Source: Thermoplasmatota archaeon
GTDB lineage: Archaea > Thermoplasmatota > E2 > DHVEG-1
DNA: 39,279 bases
NCBI GenBank assembly: GCA_022848765.1
Contig: JAJISJ010000003.1
Span: 1 to 39,279 of the forward strand
Direction of reading: 5' to 3'
The translations under genes were made by a program, and so were the position numbers. This document shows, piece after piece, positions 10,172 through 19,879 of this stretch (positions are counted from its first letter, which is position 1; the number at the start of each line of letters is the position of its first letter). The notes under the pieces are model-generated. The model saw nothing but the letters and a program-made list of their open reading frames with translations, searched no databases and was not told the origin of the DNA.

Positions 10172-11719
10172 TTAATTTTTATAATTATCTCCAACGCCAT
10201 AATCACCCCTCGCTTTATTCTGAAAATAAGTTAAGTCAATATTACTCCAATCATCAAAATCATGTACTCCATGAGACCCATTACTATAATCCAAATAATA
10301 TTGCCCAAATTTGTTATAATTCATAACACTTTCATAATCCCCCCAGTATTCTATTGCTTCAAGACGTGTTCTAAATTTCTGTAATGGTGGAAGATCATTT
10401 CGTCCTACCATTGACTTATTATCAATTCCTAGACATACTGTTTTATCCAGACCCAGTGAATGACCAAGTTCATGAATAAAAGAAACAGCCATAGTGAGAT
10501 GATGAAGGCGAGGAGTTATTGCGGGAGGAAGCATCATATTGAAATATAATTTTTTACTGGCTGGAAGAGAAATAACATCCGGATTCCAATCACTTGTTTG
10601 TGGAAGAACCCAACCTATCTCACCAGCCTGAACAAAGATATATCTAAAAATACCATGTCTCTCAATGGAAAAATGATTTTTATAAAATTCAGATCCAATA
10701 CCATCCGCAGGTTCAATAGTATAACCAACATAACGAAGATATTCACCACCTCCATTAACTGGTCCATCAGGCCAACCATCATCGACATGTAATGTAATAA
10801 AATGGGAGGAAAAACTATCTATTACCATCCATTGAGATTCTCTCCATAAAATATGATCCATCTCAAACCAATTTCCTTTATCCATGAAATCAACTTCACA
10901 GAAAATATCTTTATAAAACGGATTTGCAAGCCATTTTTCCATTTCATATTCCTCAATATTTTCCAATCCATCCTCATCTGGGTCAAGATAACTATGATTA
11001 TCCCAAATAAAAGGATCATATTTCCATCTCCATTCCCAACTTGTTGGTATGCCGTCATTATCTGGATCTAAAAGAGAGTCATCCAATCTGGGATTAGTTC
11101 CTAATACATTATTTTCAGTCCAATATGGTATCCCATCATCATCTATATCGAATTGATTAAGGCTAAACCAGATCTCATAATATTTACCGTTATAATGTCC
11201 ATATCCATCACTATCATTAAAACTGTCATCTCCCTTCCATTCACCGGTTTTAAAATCATATATAACATTGAAACTTTCTTTTTCAACATCTTCTTTTCCA
11301 AATAATTTTTTTCTTGTTTCAAATATTTTAAAATAAACTGACGTTTCTTCTTGTTCATCCATCACGTCTTTTAATGATTCCCAACCAATATAACCTGTAT
11401 CCCACTCATTTATATTTTGACTAATCCATAATGCCCCGTCTACATTTGCTTCATAATGATAAACTGGTTTTTTCTTCCAAGAATTTCCTATTTTTCTAAA
11501 TTCTTCTTCTATTCCTTTTTTATGAATTCTTTTTACTTCTAAGAAAATACCTTGTGTAACATTATCTGGACTAATTTTATAATCAATAATATTTGATTCA
11601 TCGGTAAATTCAGGTTTTTTTTGTTCTTCAGGATAATTATAATAAATTAAAAAATATGTAGAGATGATAATTATACATATAATTAATGTGGCAGTTAATG
11701 ATTTAGTTAATATTTTCAT
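10172..11719 (-). CDS. Exported/anchored metzincin-like zinc metalloprotease with TSP3/EF-hand-like Asp-rich repeats
   Basis: N-terminal hydrophobic segment; DIDDDGIPYWTE, DPDNDGIPTSWEW, DPDEDGLENIEEY repeats; HELGHSLGLDK and ESVMNYN (Met-turn-like). Confidence 0.8.
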   Translation of the reverse strand: MKILTKSLTATLIICIIIISTYFLIYYNYPEEQKKPEFTDESNIIDYKISPDNVTQGIFLEVKRIHKKGIEEEFRKIGNSWKKKPVYHYEANVDGALWISQNINEWDTGYIGWESLKDVMDEQEETSVYFKIFETRKKLFGKEDVEKESFNVIYDFKTGEWKGDDSFNDSDGYGHYNGKYYEIWFSLNQFDIDDDGIPYWTENNVLGTNPRLDDSLLDPDNDGIPTSWEWRWKYDPFIWDNHSYLDPDEDGLENIEEYEMEKWLANPFYKDIFCEVDFMDKGNWFEMDHILWRESQWMVIDSFSSHFITLHVDDGWPDGPVNGGGEYLRYVGYTIEPADGIGSEFYKNHFSIERHGIFRYIFVQAGEIGWVLPQTSDWNPDVISLPASKKLYFNMMLPPAITPRLHHLTMAVSFIHELGHSLGLDKTVCLGIDNKSMVGRNDLPPLQKFRTRLEAIEYWGDYESVMNYNKFGQYYLDYSNGSHGVHDFDDWSNIDLTYFQNKARGDYGVGDNYKN

Positions 11720-12020
11720 TTAATATCATCTTAACATTTTTTATTTATTATTAATATCTTATTAAATTATATAATTTATTATATTCAAATTATTCAAATA
11801 GTGTATTAAAAAATGAATTTTTACAGTTATTTTTAATTAACAACACTATAAATCAGCAAGTTGAAAACAACGAGAATAATACAAAACCTAATATTCAGTT
11901 TCAATGAAAATTTTGTCGTTTTTGTAATTTTAGATGTAGATGCAACTAATTTGTACCATATTTAATGAATAACCATTATATACAAATGATTTAATTATAT
12001 TTATTAAGGGGAGTAATAAA

Positions 12021-14276
12021 ATGAAGAAATTATTAATTGTCATCCTTTTTATAGTCATACTAATATTAGCACCAATATCTTCATCATTTGAATCAGAATT
12101 TTTTGAAAATAAAGATATCAAATATAATTCATTGACCGTGTTTAAAATAAAATTAACTAATGATACAATAAACCAAATATATCAATTAATAGCAGATATT
12201 GAAGATAATATATGCAGAAATATTGCTTTAACAATTATTAATCAAATATTAACAAAGGATGGAGAGTTGTTAGTCAATAAATTTTTTAATATTTTAAGTG
12301 AAGAAGGTATCATAGATTTATATAAATTAAAGGACACTTCTGATGCTTTAGATGATTTATATGATTTTATTTTCGATTTATTTGTTGAAAGACTTGGATG
12401 GTTAAATGATCTCTTTGATAAAACCTCAAATATTATTAATGACGCTAAAGAATTATGGAATGACAGAACAATACCAAGTGAAATAAGAGACGAAATTCAA
12501 AATATTATAGATAAATTAAATGAGTTGGAAAGCTTATTGACTCTGCTAGCTGAGGGAAAATATTTACGATTTTTAAGGGATTGGGCTCCATTTATATTTA
12601 TTAACAATACTATTGCTATTGTTGAATCAATAAGTACAATTTCATATGACTTGGGAGTTCTTTTCGGAGATATTCGAAATTTTATTTATGATGTTTCAGA
12701 TTTTATTTCATGGTTTAGTGATGAACCATGGAAAGATCAGATATTTGTATATGGTCGGGTGATGAAAGATATTTTTAACGGAGCTTCAAATGTAACAATA
12801 AGTTGTATGAATGTAACAACTCAGACAGATGAAGATGGTAATTTTTCAATGTACGTATCTCCATCTCCTTCAGAGGTTTCTTTACCTCCAAACGAATATT
12901 ATGGAATCCATAAATGTGTAATTACTGCTGAGAAAGAGGGGATTACAAAGAGTAGTGTTGATAGCCTTTCTTATAGTTTCTCAGGTGGTAGTATTTTTTG
13001 GATGTTCATGTTAACTGATGACGATTCAATTTCTATTAAATATGATTTTTATTTTCAAAAATTATATGAGAAGTATCCTATTATGTTTGAACCAATTTGT
13101 TTTAATGATGTAAATAATTTTATTAATCCAATTCCATGTGCTATAGTTAATACACCAGATGAATTTAATTGGAAGAAACTCGATGGAGAGGATTGGACTA
13201 CTCCTGCTAAAAATCAAGATAATTGTGGAAGTTGTTGGGATTTTGCAGCGATTGGAACGTTAGAGAGTATTATTAAAATCAGAGAAAATCGTTCAGAGAT
13301 TAACCCTGATTTATCTGAACAATATGTTTTATCATGTTTACCGATGGCCGCAAATAACTATGGACAAGGTTGCTTAGGCGGAACCCCATATAATGCTTTT
13401 TATTTCATGATGGATACATCATATCAAGGTAATAGTTATAATGGAGCTATTCCTGAATCATGTTTTCCATATCAGGCTGATGATGACGTACCTTGTACTG
13501 ATAAATGTGAAAATTGGATCGATTATCTTATTCCAATATCTGACTGCGGAGAAACCTGGTTAGGATTTGATAGCCTTGAAGCAAGGGATACAATAAAATC
13601 TCTGATTTATCAAGATGGTCCAATTGCTGCAGGCATAAATGTAACTGAGGATTTTATTAATTATTGGTCTTTTAATAATAATGAAAACGATTATTATCCA
13701 GATACAAATGAACCTTGGGGTAATCAATTAAATCATATTATTGTAATTGTAGGTTGGAAAGATGACCCGGGTATTGATAATGGTGGGTATTGGATCTGCA
13801 AAAATAGTTGGGGGGTAGAATGGGGTTTTGATGGTTTCTTTAATATCGAATATGGTGGATTATTTATTGGAACATATATTTCTTGGGTAGATTATCAACC
13901 AAATGATCAGAGACCTGAAAAACCTTCAAGACCTATTGGTATAATTGATGGAAAAACAAATACAGATTACTGTTATTCAAGTAGTAGTATTGATCCAAAT
14001 GGTGATCAGATTTTTTTCTTATTTGATTGGGGGGACGGGACAGATAGTAATTGGATTGGACCATATGATTCTGGTGAAATTGTAAATATAACCCATAGTT
14101 GGAATATGAGGAGAAATTATGAAATAAAAACAAAAGTGAAAGATATACATGATTTAGAAAGCGAATGGTCAGATCCCTTAATTGTTAGTATGCTACATAT
14201 TAGATCATTCGATAATATTAATCTATGGCTCTTTAGATTAACCCAGCGATTCCCAAAACTTGATTTTCTACAATAA
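12021..14276 (+). CDS. Exported C1A papain-family cysteine protease with N-terminal helical region, beta-sandwich insert and C-terminal PKD-like domain
   Basis: Signal peptide MKKLLIVILFIVILILAPISSS; KNQDNCGSCWDFAAIG (Cys), LNHIIVIVGWKDD (His), CKNSWGVEWGFDGFF (Asn); PKD-like FFLFDWGDGTDSNWIGPYDSGEIVNITHSW. Confidence 0.9.
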   Translation: MKKLLIVILFIVILILAPISSSFESEFFENKDIKYNSLTVFKIKLTNDTINQIYQLIADIEDNICRNIALTIINQILTKDGELLVNKFFNILSEEGIIDLYKLKDTSDALDDLYDFIFDLFVERLGWLNDLFDKTSNIINDAKELWNDRTIPSEIRDEIQNIIDKLNELESLLTLLAEGKYLRFLRDWAPFIFINNTIAIVESISTISYDLGVLFGDIRNFIYDVSDFISWFSDEPWKDQIFVYGRVMKDIFNGASNVTISCMNVTTQTDEDGNFSMYVSPSPSEVSLPPNEYYGIHKCVITAEKEGITKSSVDSLSYSFSGGSIFWMFMLTDDDSISIKYDFYFQKLYEKYPIMFEPICFNDVNNFINPIPCAIVNTPDEFNWKKLDGEDWTTPAKNQDNCGSCWDFAAIGTLESIIKIRENRSEINPDLSEQYVLSCLPMAANNYGQGCLGGTPYNAFYFMMDTSYQGNSYNGAIPESCFPYQADDDVPCTDKCENWIDYLIPISDCGETWLGFDSLEARDTIKSLIYQDGPIAAGINVTEDFINYWSFNNNENDYYPDTNEPWGNQLNHIIVIVGWKDDPGIDNGGYWICKNSWGVEWGFDGFFNIEYGGLFIGTYISWVDYQPNDQRPEKPSRPIGIIDGKTNTDYCYSSSSIDPNGDQIFFLFDWGDGTDSNWIGPYDSGEIVNITHSWNMRRNYEIKTKVKDIHDLESEWSDPLIVSMLHIRSFDNINLWLFRLTQRFPKLDFLQ

Positions 14277-14407
14277 ATACCATACTCATTAATATCATAA
14301 TCAGCAGGTAAAAATATTAAAAAATGTTGAGAAATATTAAGTATTATTCTCGGATTATACAAATTAGGTGGTAAAGGATAGTAAACTTTGATTTTTTACT
14401 TTGGCCA

Positions 14408-15082
14408 ATGTTAATTCCAATGATTATTCCTATAATATATGGAATAAAATATAAACGAGATTCATTACTGGAAATAATTATTATCACTTTAGTTATGATT
14501 TTTATTGTTATACTATATTGGCCATTAACATTAGGGTTAAATTCATCAGCAAATATTATTACTAAATTCTTATTGTTTGTATTAGTTCCACTATTTTTTC
14601 TTTATTTAACTTATAAAATTAGAAATAAACAAAGAAGAAAAAAACTAGAATTTCAATATAATCAATTTGGAATTACTAGTAATGGAATTAAAAAGAGCCT
14701 GAAACTTGGATTCCTTTTTCTCCCATTGATGTTGTTTATTACATACTTAGCTAAAACTATGATAGGGGGAACTCTTTATCCAAATTTTCCTCTTGGTATA
14801 GTAAGTTTTATTGAATCATTTACTGAAGAGTTTTTCTTCAGGGGGATATTGTTTCTATTTTTAATGAGTAAAACAAATTTAAAAATTGCTTATATTACCT
14901 CTCTTCTTAGTTTTATTTTAATTCATCCACAAAATTTTACAAATTTATTTATTATAAGTACAATAATTCAGGGTTTAATTACTATTGAGATATGTCGAAG
15001 AACAAGTAATTTAGCTGGTGCTTGGATTGTTCATGGAACTAACAGATTTTTCAGTATTGCGATATATCCCCTTTTATCATAG
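14408..15082 (+). CDS. CPBP family intramembrane metalloprotease (ABI/CAAX-like)
   Basis: Multi-TM; SFTEEFFFRGILF (EExxxR) and LIHPQNF / IVHGTNR His motifs. Confidence 0.8.
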   Translation: MLIPMIIPIIYGIKYKRDSLLEIIIITLVMIFIVILYWPLTLGLNSSANIITKFLLFVLVPLFFLYLTYKIRNKQRRKKLEFQYNQFGITSNGIKKSLKLGFLFLPLMLFITYLAKTMIGGTLYPNFPLGIVSFIESFTEEFFFRGILFLFLMSKTNLKIAYITSLLSFILIHPQNFTNLFIISTIIQGLITIEICRRTSNLAGAWIVHGTNRFFSIAIYPLLS

Positions 15083-15245
15083 AAATAAATTATAAGTTTA
15101 TCAATATACATATCGATTTATTCAAAAAATATTTCTATTACTTTTTACATGATATCAATTAAAATCATAATCAGCAAGCAATAATGTTAATTTGTTAGAT
15201 CAATGTATAGATATTTTTTTATATCCTGGAAATATTAATTATCAA

Positions 15246-16451
15246 ATGAGAATAAATATGAAGAAAATGATTTTAACAATTACAGTTTTGTGGTTAATTA
15301 TTTTTAGTGTTTCAATAGAAGCATGTATTGTCTTCAATAGTACAAATGATGGGATTACTTTAGTTGGAAGGAATATGGATTGGTATACTCAGGAAAATTA
15401 TATAGCATTTTTACCTTCAGAAGAAGGTAAATTTGGAAGGGTATATTTCGGATGGAATGAATTCCCATCTTGGCATCAAGGTGGAATGAATAGTCAAGGT
15501 GTAATGTTTGCATATCTAGCAGCACCATTTCTAAGTGTGACAAATTCTTTACTAAAGCCAGTATATCGTGGAAATTATGGGAATTTAATGGAGAAATGCA
15601 TGGAAGAATGTTCATCAGTTAATGAAGTGCTTGATATTTTTAATCAATATAATCTCCGATTTTTAGAGAATTGTCATGTTATGGTTGTCGATAGAAATGG
15701 TGATTCTGTGATTATTGGTGGTGATGATGTTACTATGAAAGATGGGGCTTTTCAAGTTGTTACGAATTTCCGCCCGTCTCATCCTTCATTAGGAGGTTAT
15801 CCTTGCTGGAGATATGATGAAGCTTATGGAAAGTTAGAAGAAATGGAAATTATTTCACTTGATTATTTCACTGAGATCTTAAATGAAACGCATATGGAAG
15901 GAAATTATCCAACTCAATGGTCAATTATATATGATCTGGAGGAATATAATATTCATCTATATTATTTTCATGATTTTAATAATGTTATAATATTTAATTT
16001 ACACGAAGAGTTAGAAAATGGTGAGCATGTATATTCAATACCTTCTCTTTTTGAGACTTCTGATAATCAACCGCCTAACGCTCCTACTGATGTAGATGGT
16101 CCTTCTATAGGAAAAATTGAAACTGAGTATACTTATTCATGCAGTGTAACTGTTGATCCTGATAATGAGCCTGATGAGTTATATTATTTATTTGATTGGG
16201 GTGATAATACAGATAGTGGTTGGATTAAACCATTGTCTTCTAGTATGATATCTACTTCTCACGTTTGGTATGTAAATGGTAGCTTCAAGATAAAGGTAAA
16301 AGCTAAAGACATTTTTGGTGCTGAGAGCGAATGGTCTGAACCTTTAGAAATCAATATGCCCAAGAATAAAATTATTAATGATCTACTAGTTGGACGATTA
16401 TTAATTAGATTTCCGATCTTTAAATTTTTTTTATGGTCACTCCTTCAATAA
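15246..16451 (+). CDS. Exported linear amide C-N hydrolase / choloylglycine hydrolase-like Ntn hydrolase with C-terminal PKD-like domain
   Basis: Start likely at 15246 or 15258, not 15192; signal peptide MKKMILTITVLWLIIFSVSIEA followed directly by CIVFNSTNDGITLVGRNMDWY; QGGMNSQGVMFA; NCHVMVVDRNGDSVII; PKD-like tail. Confidence 0.8.
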   Translation: MRINMKKMILTITVLWLIIFSVSIEACIVFNSTNDGITLVGRNMDWYTQENYIAFLPSEEGKFGRVYFGWNEFPSWHQGGMNSQGVMFAYLAAPFLSVTNSLLKPVYRGNYGNLMEKCMEECSSVNEVLDIFNQYNLRFLENCHVMVVDRNGDSVIIGGDDVTMKDGAFQVVTNFRPSHPSLGGYPCWRYDEAYGKLEEMEIISLDYFTEILNETHMEGNYPTQWSIIYDLEEYNIHLYYFHDFNNVIIFNLHEELENGEHVYSIPSLFETSDNQPPNAPTDVDGPSIGKIETEYTYSCSVTVDPDNEPDELYYLFDWGDNTDSGWIKPLSSSMISTSHVWYVNGSFKIKVKAKDIFGAESEWSEPLEINMPKNKIINDLLVGRLLIRFPIFKFFLWSLLQ

Positions 16452-16483
16452 AAATCCAATAAGAATTAATAATAATAAATTTT

Positions 16484-16531
16484 GAAAGAGGCTCATAAAA
16501 CCATTTAATAATTTATTTTATATCCTCTTTC
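16484..16531. terminator. Possible hairpin (GAAAGAGG ... CCTCTTTC) between convergent genes
   Basis: Perfect 8-bp inverted repeat at 16484-16491 / 16524-16531 with a 32-nt AT-rich loop. Confidence 0.35.
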
Positions 16532-16633
16532 TTAAACAATTGATATAGTTGTTAAAATTCTATTATTCAATTTACTATCAGGTTTTTTTTTGAAAATTAA
16601 CCATTTTAAAACCGTTTATACTATTTTAATAAA

Positions 16634-17416
16634 TTATTCTGGTGGTGATGCATCATCATATATTCTTACTGCAGCAATTTTTCCTGATTCACCAATTTCA
16701 TAAATTGCAATACCTGCTTGAGATTCAAATTTTTTATTACCCCATTCATCAAAAACATATTCAACGGCAAAATGTCTTCCATCAAAAGTTGCAGTGCAAT
16801 GTTTTAGAGGGATACCTCCTTTGCCTAAAGCAAAGCTATAAAATTCGTTTCTACCAGATTCCCCTAAATGTCTATATTTAGAACCACTAGGTTCTTGAAC
16901 ATATGCATCTACTTCAAATAAGGATAAAACATGATCTTTATCAGCGTTTTTTATTCCTTTCATATATTCTATTATAATATCAGGGACTTCCAAATTAGTA
17001 TCTGGCTTCAATATTGGTTTAATGCTAATATGTTTACCAGTTATAGGCCAAGAACTATGATAAATTCTAATATTAATAATAAAATTATTTTCAATATCTA
17101 AAACTGCAACGAAAGGTAATTCAATTTTTTTTTCTCCTTTGTCATAAAAAATGCTTAACTCAATAATAATACGATTTTTAGCATCTATTAAATTGAAAAT
17201 CTCAACCCGAGCATTTTTAGTATTTAACCAATCTTTTTGGTTCATAATATAATTTTTAATTTTCATTCTACCAGAAATCAATCCATCTAATGGAGTATAC
17301 ATTGTTGATCTATTATTCAAAAGAGAGGATAGAGCATCAATATCTTCTTTTTTTAGTACAGTTAAATATTCTTTTAATATTTCTTTAATATTCATTTTCC
17401 CAACACTCAACATCAA
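16634..17416 (-). CDS. Tandem SnoaL/NTF2-like domain protein
   Basis: Two NTF2-like halves (MNIKEILKEYLTVLKKEDIDALSSLLNN... and PDIIIEYMKGIKNADKDHVLSLFEVDAYVQEPSG...); true start probably the internal MNIKEIL. Confidence 0.6.
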   Translation of the reverse strand: MMLSVGKMNIKEILKEYLTVLKKEDIDALSSLLNNRSTMYTPLDGLISGRMKIKNYIMNQKDWLNTKNARVEIFNLIDAKNRIIIELSIFYDKGEKKIELPFVAVLDIENNFIINIRIYHSSWPITGKHISIKPILKPDTNLEVPDIIIEYMKGIKNADKDHVLSLFEVDAYVQEPSGSKYRHLGESGRNEFYSFALGKGGIPLKHCTATFDGRHFAVEYVFDEWGNKKFESQAGIAIYEIGESGKIAAVRIYDDASPPE

Positions 17417-17502
17417 TAGTTGTTTACTATCGATATAATAAATTCAATTAATTTTTTATTATAATATGTTTTATATTACTATTGTATTTGATTTTATAAA
17501 AT

Positions 17503-17631
17503 TTATGAAAAATCATCCATTCCTACATCAAAATCATCTTCTTGAACAATGGATGAAGCACAATCTTGACATATATCTCCTACCATCTCATCTTTTGATT
17601 TCCTTTCCCCGCAAATTGAACATTTTACCAT
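17503..17631 (-). CDS. 42-aa CxxC/CxxC zinc-ribbon-like microprotein, absent from supplied ORF track
   Basis: Reverse strand reads MVKCSICGERKSKDEMVGDICQDCASSIVQEDDFDVGMDDFS*; two CxxC knuckles with an acidic tail. Confidence 0.6.
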   Translation of the reverse strand: MVKCSICGERKSKDEMVGDICQDCASSIVQEDDFDVGMDDFS

Positions 17632-17736
17632 ATAATATACATAATATATGAGATAAATTAAATAATTTTTACCTATATTTCTATAAAGATTTTCATTTCA
17701 AAATATTTATATAATTATTAGCGAATTAATAAGGAT

Positions 17737-19029
17737 ATGAAATTAATAACTATGATTACTATTTTATTAGGTTTTTGTATTATTTTCAACACAACTACAT
17801 TATCTGCCTATAGGAGTTCAGTTAACCAAAAAAACATTGATATTAATGAATTTATTATTAAAGATTCAATTAATCAGATTAATGAGTCAAGACTAAATTA
17901 TTTTTATAAAAATCTTTTAAATTTTGGAGTAAGATATACTGGAACTCCTAATTGTTCAAAAGCAGGAGATTGGATTTATGATGAATTTGAAAAAATGGGT
18001 TTAGATGTTGAGTTTCATGAATGGAATTATGATATATATGAATCAAGAAATATAGTCGCAACTATACCCGGAAATGATCAAAATAGTAATGCAATTTATA
18101 TGTTATGTGCTCATTATGACACTTTTTTGGATTCTCCCGGGGCAAATGATGATGGATCAGGTATTGTTGCAATTATGGCAATAGCAGAAGTTCTTAGTAT
18201 TTTTTCATTTAATCATACTATTCGTTTTATTGCTTTTTCAGGTGAAGAAGTAGGGGCTTATGGGAGTTATAAATATGCTCTAGAGGCATATAAACGTGGG
18301 GATAACATTGTAGGGGTTCTAAATCTAGATATTATTGGCTATGCAGAAACAAAAGAAGGCGGAAAAATAATTAGATTTTTTCATGAAAGCCCATCTGACT
18401 GGATAGCTATTTTTGCTCAAGAAATCTCAATTAAATATTACGATATTCTAGATATGTCTGTTGAAAATTTACCTAATTATCCTGGTGCAGATAATCAAGC
18501 TTTTGTTGATTATGGGTATGATGGGGTATGGATTGCTCAACATGACCCAAATCTGGGGGGCCATTCTCCAGATGATACTTTTGAAAATATTAATATTTCA
18601 TATCAAATGAAAACAACAAAAATAATGTTAGCGGTTTTAATTGAACTAGCTATCAAACCTATTCATATCCAGGTAATTATTAAATCTCCTCTTGAAGGAA
18701 AGGGATATATTAATAATAAGCCTGTTATTGAGTTAGGTTTTCCTGATAATTTTTTCCAGAGATTAAGAGGTATAACTATTGTTTTTGGACGACCAATAGC
18801 TAATGTTGAAATTATTTGTAATGATGAAATAAAATATGTTATTTTTAGTATAAATGATGCGTTTACATTATGGGATTCAGAACCACCATATGAGTGGAAA
18901 ATTCAAGGTAAATATTATCCATTATTCGGGCGTCATAAATTGAAAGTATTTGCATACTCTGAAACTGGAGAATATGATACAGATGAAATGGAAATTATCT
19001 TTTTCACAACATCTTATCAATATGGATAA
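17737..19029 (+). CDS. Exported M28 family zinc aminopeptidase
   Basis: Signal peptide; YMLCAHYDTFLDSPGANDDGSGIVAIM, IAFSGEEVGAYGSYKYA, LNLDIIGY; C-terminal beta-sandwich-like region. Confidence 0.9.
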   Translation: MKLITMITILLGFCIIFNTTTLSAYRSSVNQKNIDINEFIIKDSINQINESRLNYFYKNLLNFGVRYTGTPNCSKAGDWIYDEFEKMGLDVEFHEWNYDIYESRNIVATIPGNDQNSNAIYMLCAHYDTFLDSPGANDDGSGIVAIMAIAEVLSIFSFNHTIRFIAFSGEEVGAYGSYKYALEAYKRGDNIVGVLNLDIIGYAETKEGGKIIRFFHESPSDWIAIFAQEISIKYYDILDMSVENLPNYPGADNQAFVDYGYDGVWIAQHDPNLGGHSPDDTFENINISYQMKTTKIMLAVLIELAIKPIHIQVIIKSPLEGKGYINNKPVIELGFPDNFFQRLRGITIVFGRPIANVEIICNDEIKYVIFSINDAFTLWDSEPPYEWKIQGKYYPLFGRHKLKVFAYSETGEYDTDEMEIIFFTTSYQYG

Positions 19030-19135
19030 TGGTAAAAAATAAAATTAGATGTTAATAAATAATATGGTAAAATAGTAAAAGATCACTATCACAATTATTG
19101 GAAAATAATATGAACTGTATTTTTATTGTTCTAAT

Positions 19136-19774
19136 ATGAAAAGATCATTTTGTAATAATATATGTAAAAATATCATAGCATCCTATAGTTTAAAAATAGT
19201 TCTAATTGTTACATTTATTCTTGCAATTTGGAAAGGACAATGGATATGGGTTATAGGTGGAATAATAGGTATAACACTAGGGTTTATACCAACTCTATTA
19301 AAAAAAGATATCAATGTTACACTTCCTTGGTCAATTGAATTACTTATTGCAGTAATACTAGCTTTACATATGGGGGGAGTACTTCTTAACGCATATTATG
19401 ATATACCAGGTTATGCAGATATAACCCAATTTTTTACATCAATACTAGTAGCTTTCTTAGCTTTCGCTATAATTTATATTTTTGATGAATATTGGGATGG
19501 TCTTAAAATGAATAAATACGCAATGGCATTTTTAGTAGTTGTAACAACAATGGCATCTGCAGTTATCCTTGAGTTTGTTAAATGGTTTAAAATATTTGGC
19601 AGAAAATCAGAAAGCGTAGAGCAAGTATTACTTAGTCTATTAATAAGTACAATTGCTGGAATTATAATGGCGTTAATAGGTGTAAATCTAATTAAAAAAG
19701 GAAAATTTAATGAAATGACTGAAGGATTTGAAGAAACAATTGATTCAAACATAATAAAAAAAATTAGTAAATAA
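19136..19774 (+). CDS. Integral membrane protein, possibly DUF2238/YjdF-like
   Basis: Multi-TM; family assignment from YYDIPGYADITQFFTSILVAFLAFAIIYIFDE-type pattern only. Confidence 0.5.
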   Translation: MKRSFCNNICKNIIASYSLKIVLIVTFILAIWKGQWIWVIGGIIGITLGFIPTLLKKDINVTLPWSIELLIAVILALHMGGVLLNAYYDIPGYADITQFFTSILVAFLAFAIIYIFDEYWDGLKMNKYAMAFLVVVTTMASAVILEFVKWFKIFGRKSESVEQVLLSLLISTIAGIIMALIGVNLIKKGKFNEMTEGFEETIDSNIIKKISK

Positions 19775-19848
19775 TTAAAAATATTTAAATATTGATTTCA
19801 TTGATCTGATTTTAAACTGGAAATTATTAAATATATTTCTCGGATGTA

Positions 19849-19858
19849 TTTATATAAG
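19849..19858 (+). promoter_or_regulatory. Archaeal TATA box for leaderless DUF362 gene
   Basis: TTTATATAAG centred ~27 nt upstream of ATG 19880, with no SD between. Confidence 0.5.
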
Positions 19859-19879
19859 TAAATTTTTATTTCATTTTAA

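Noticed and set aside
10598-11358. Several short ORFs on both strands inside the 10172-11719 metalloprotease (10598-10792, 10822-11058, 10853-11071, 11143-11358)
   Set aside because: Shadow ORFs in alternate frames of a strong CDS; no motifs
17466-17651. Plus-strand 61-aa ORF
   Set aside because: Antisense to the better-supported CxxC microprotein; composition (His/Leu/Pro-rich) is typical of a shadow ORF
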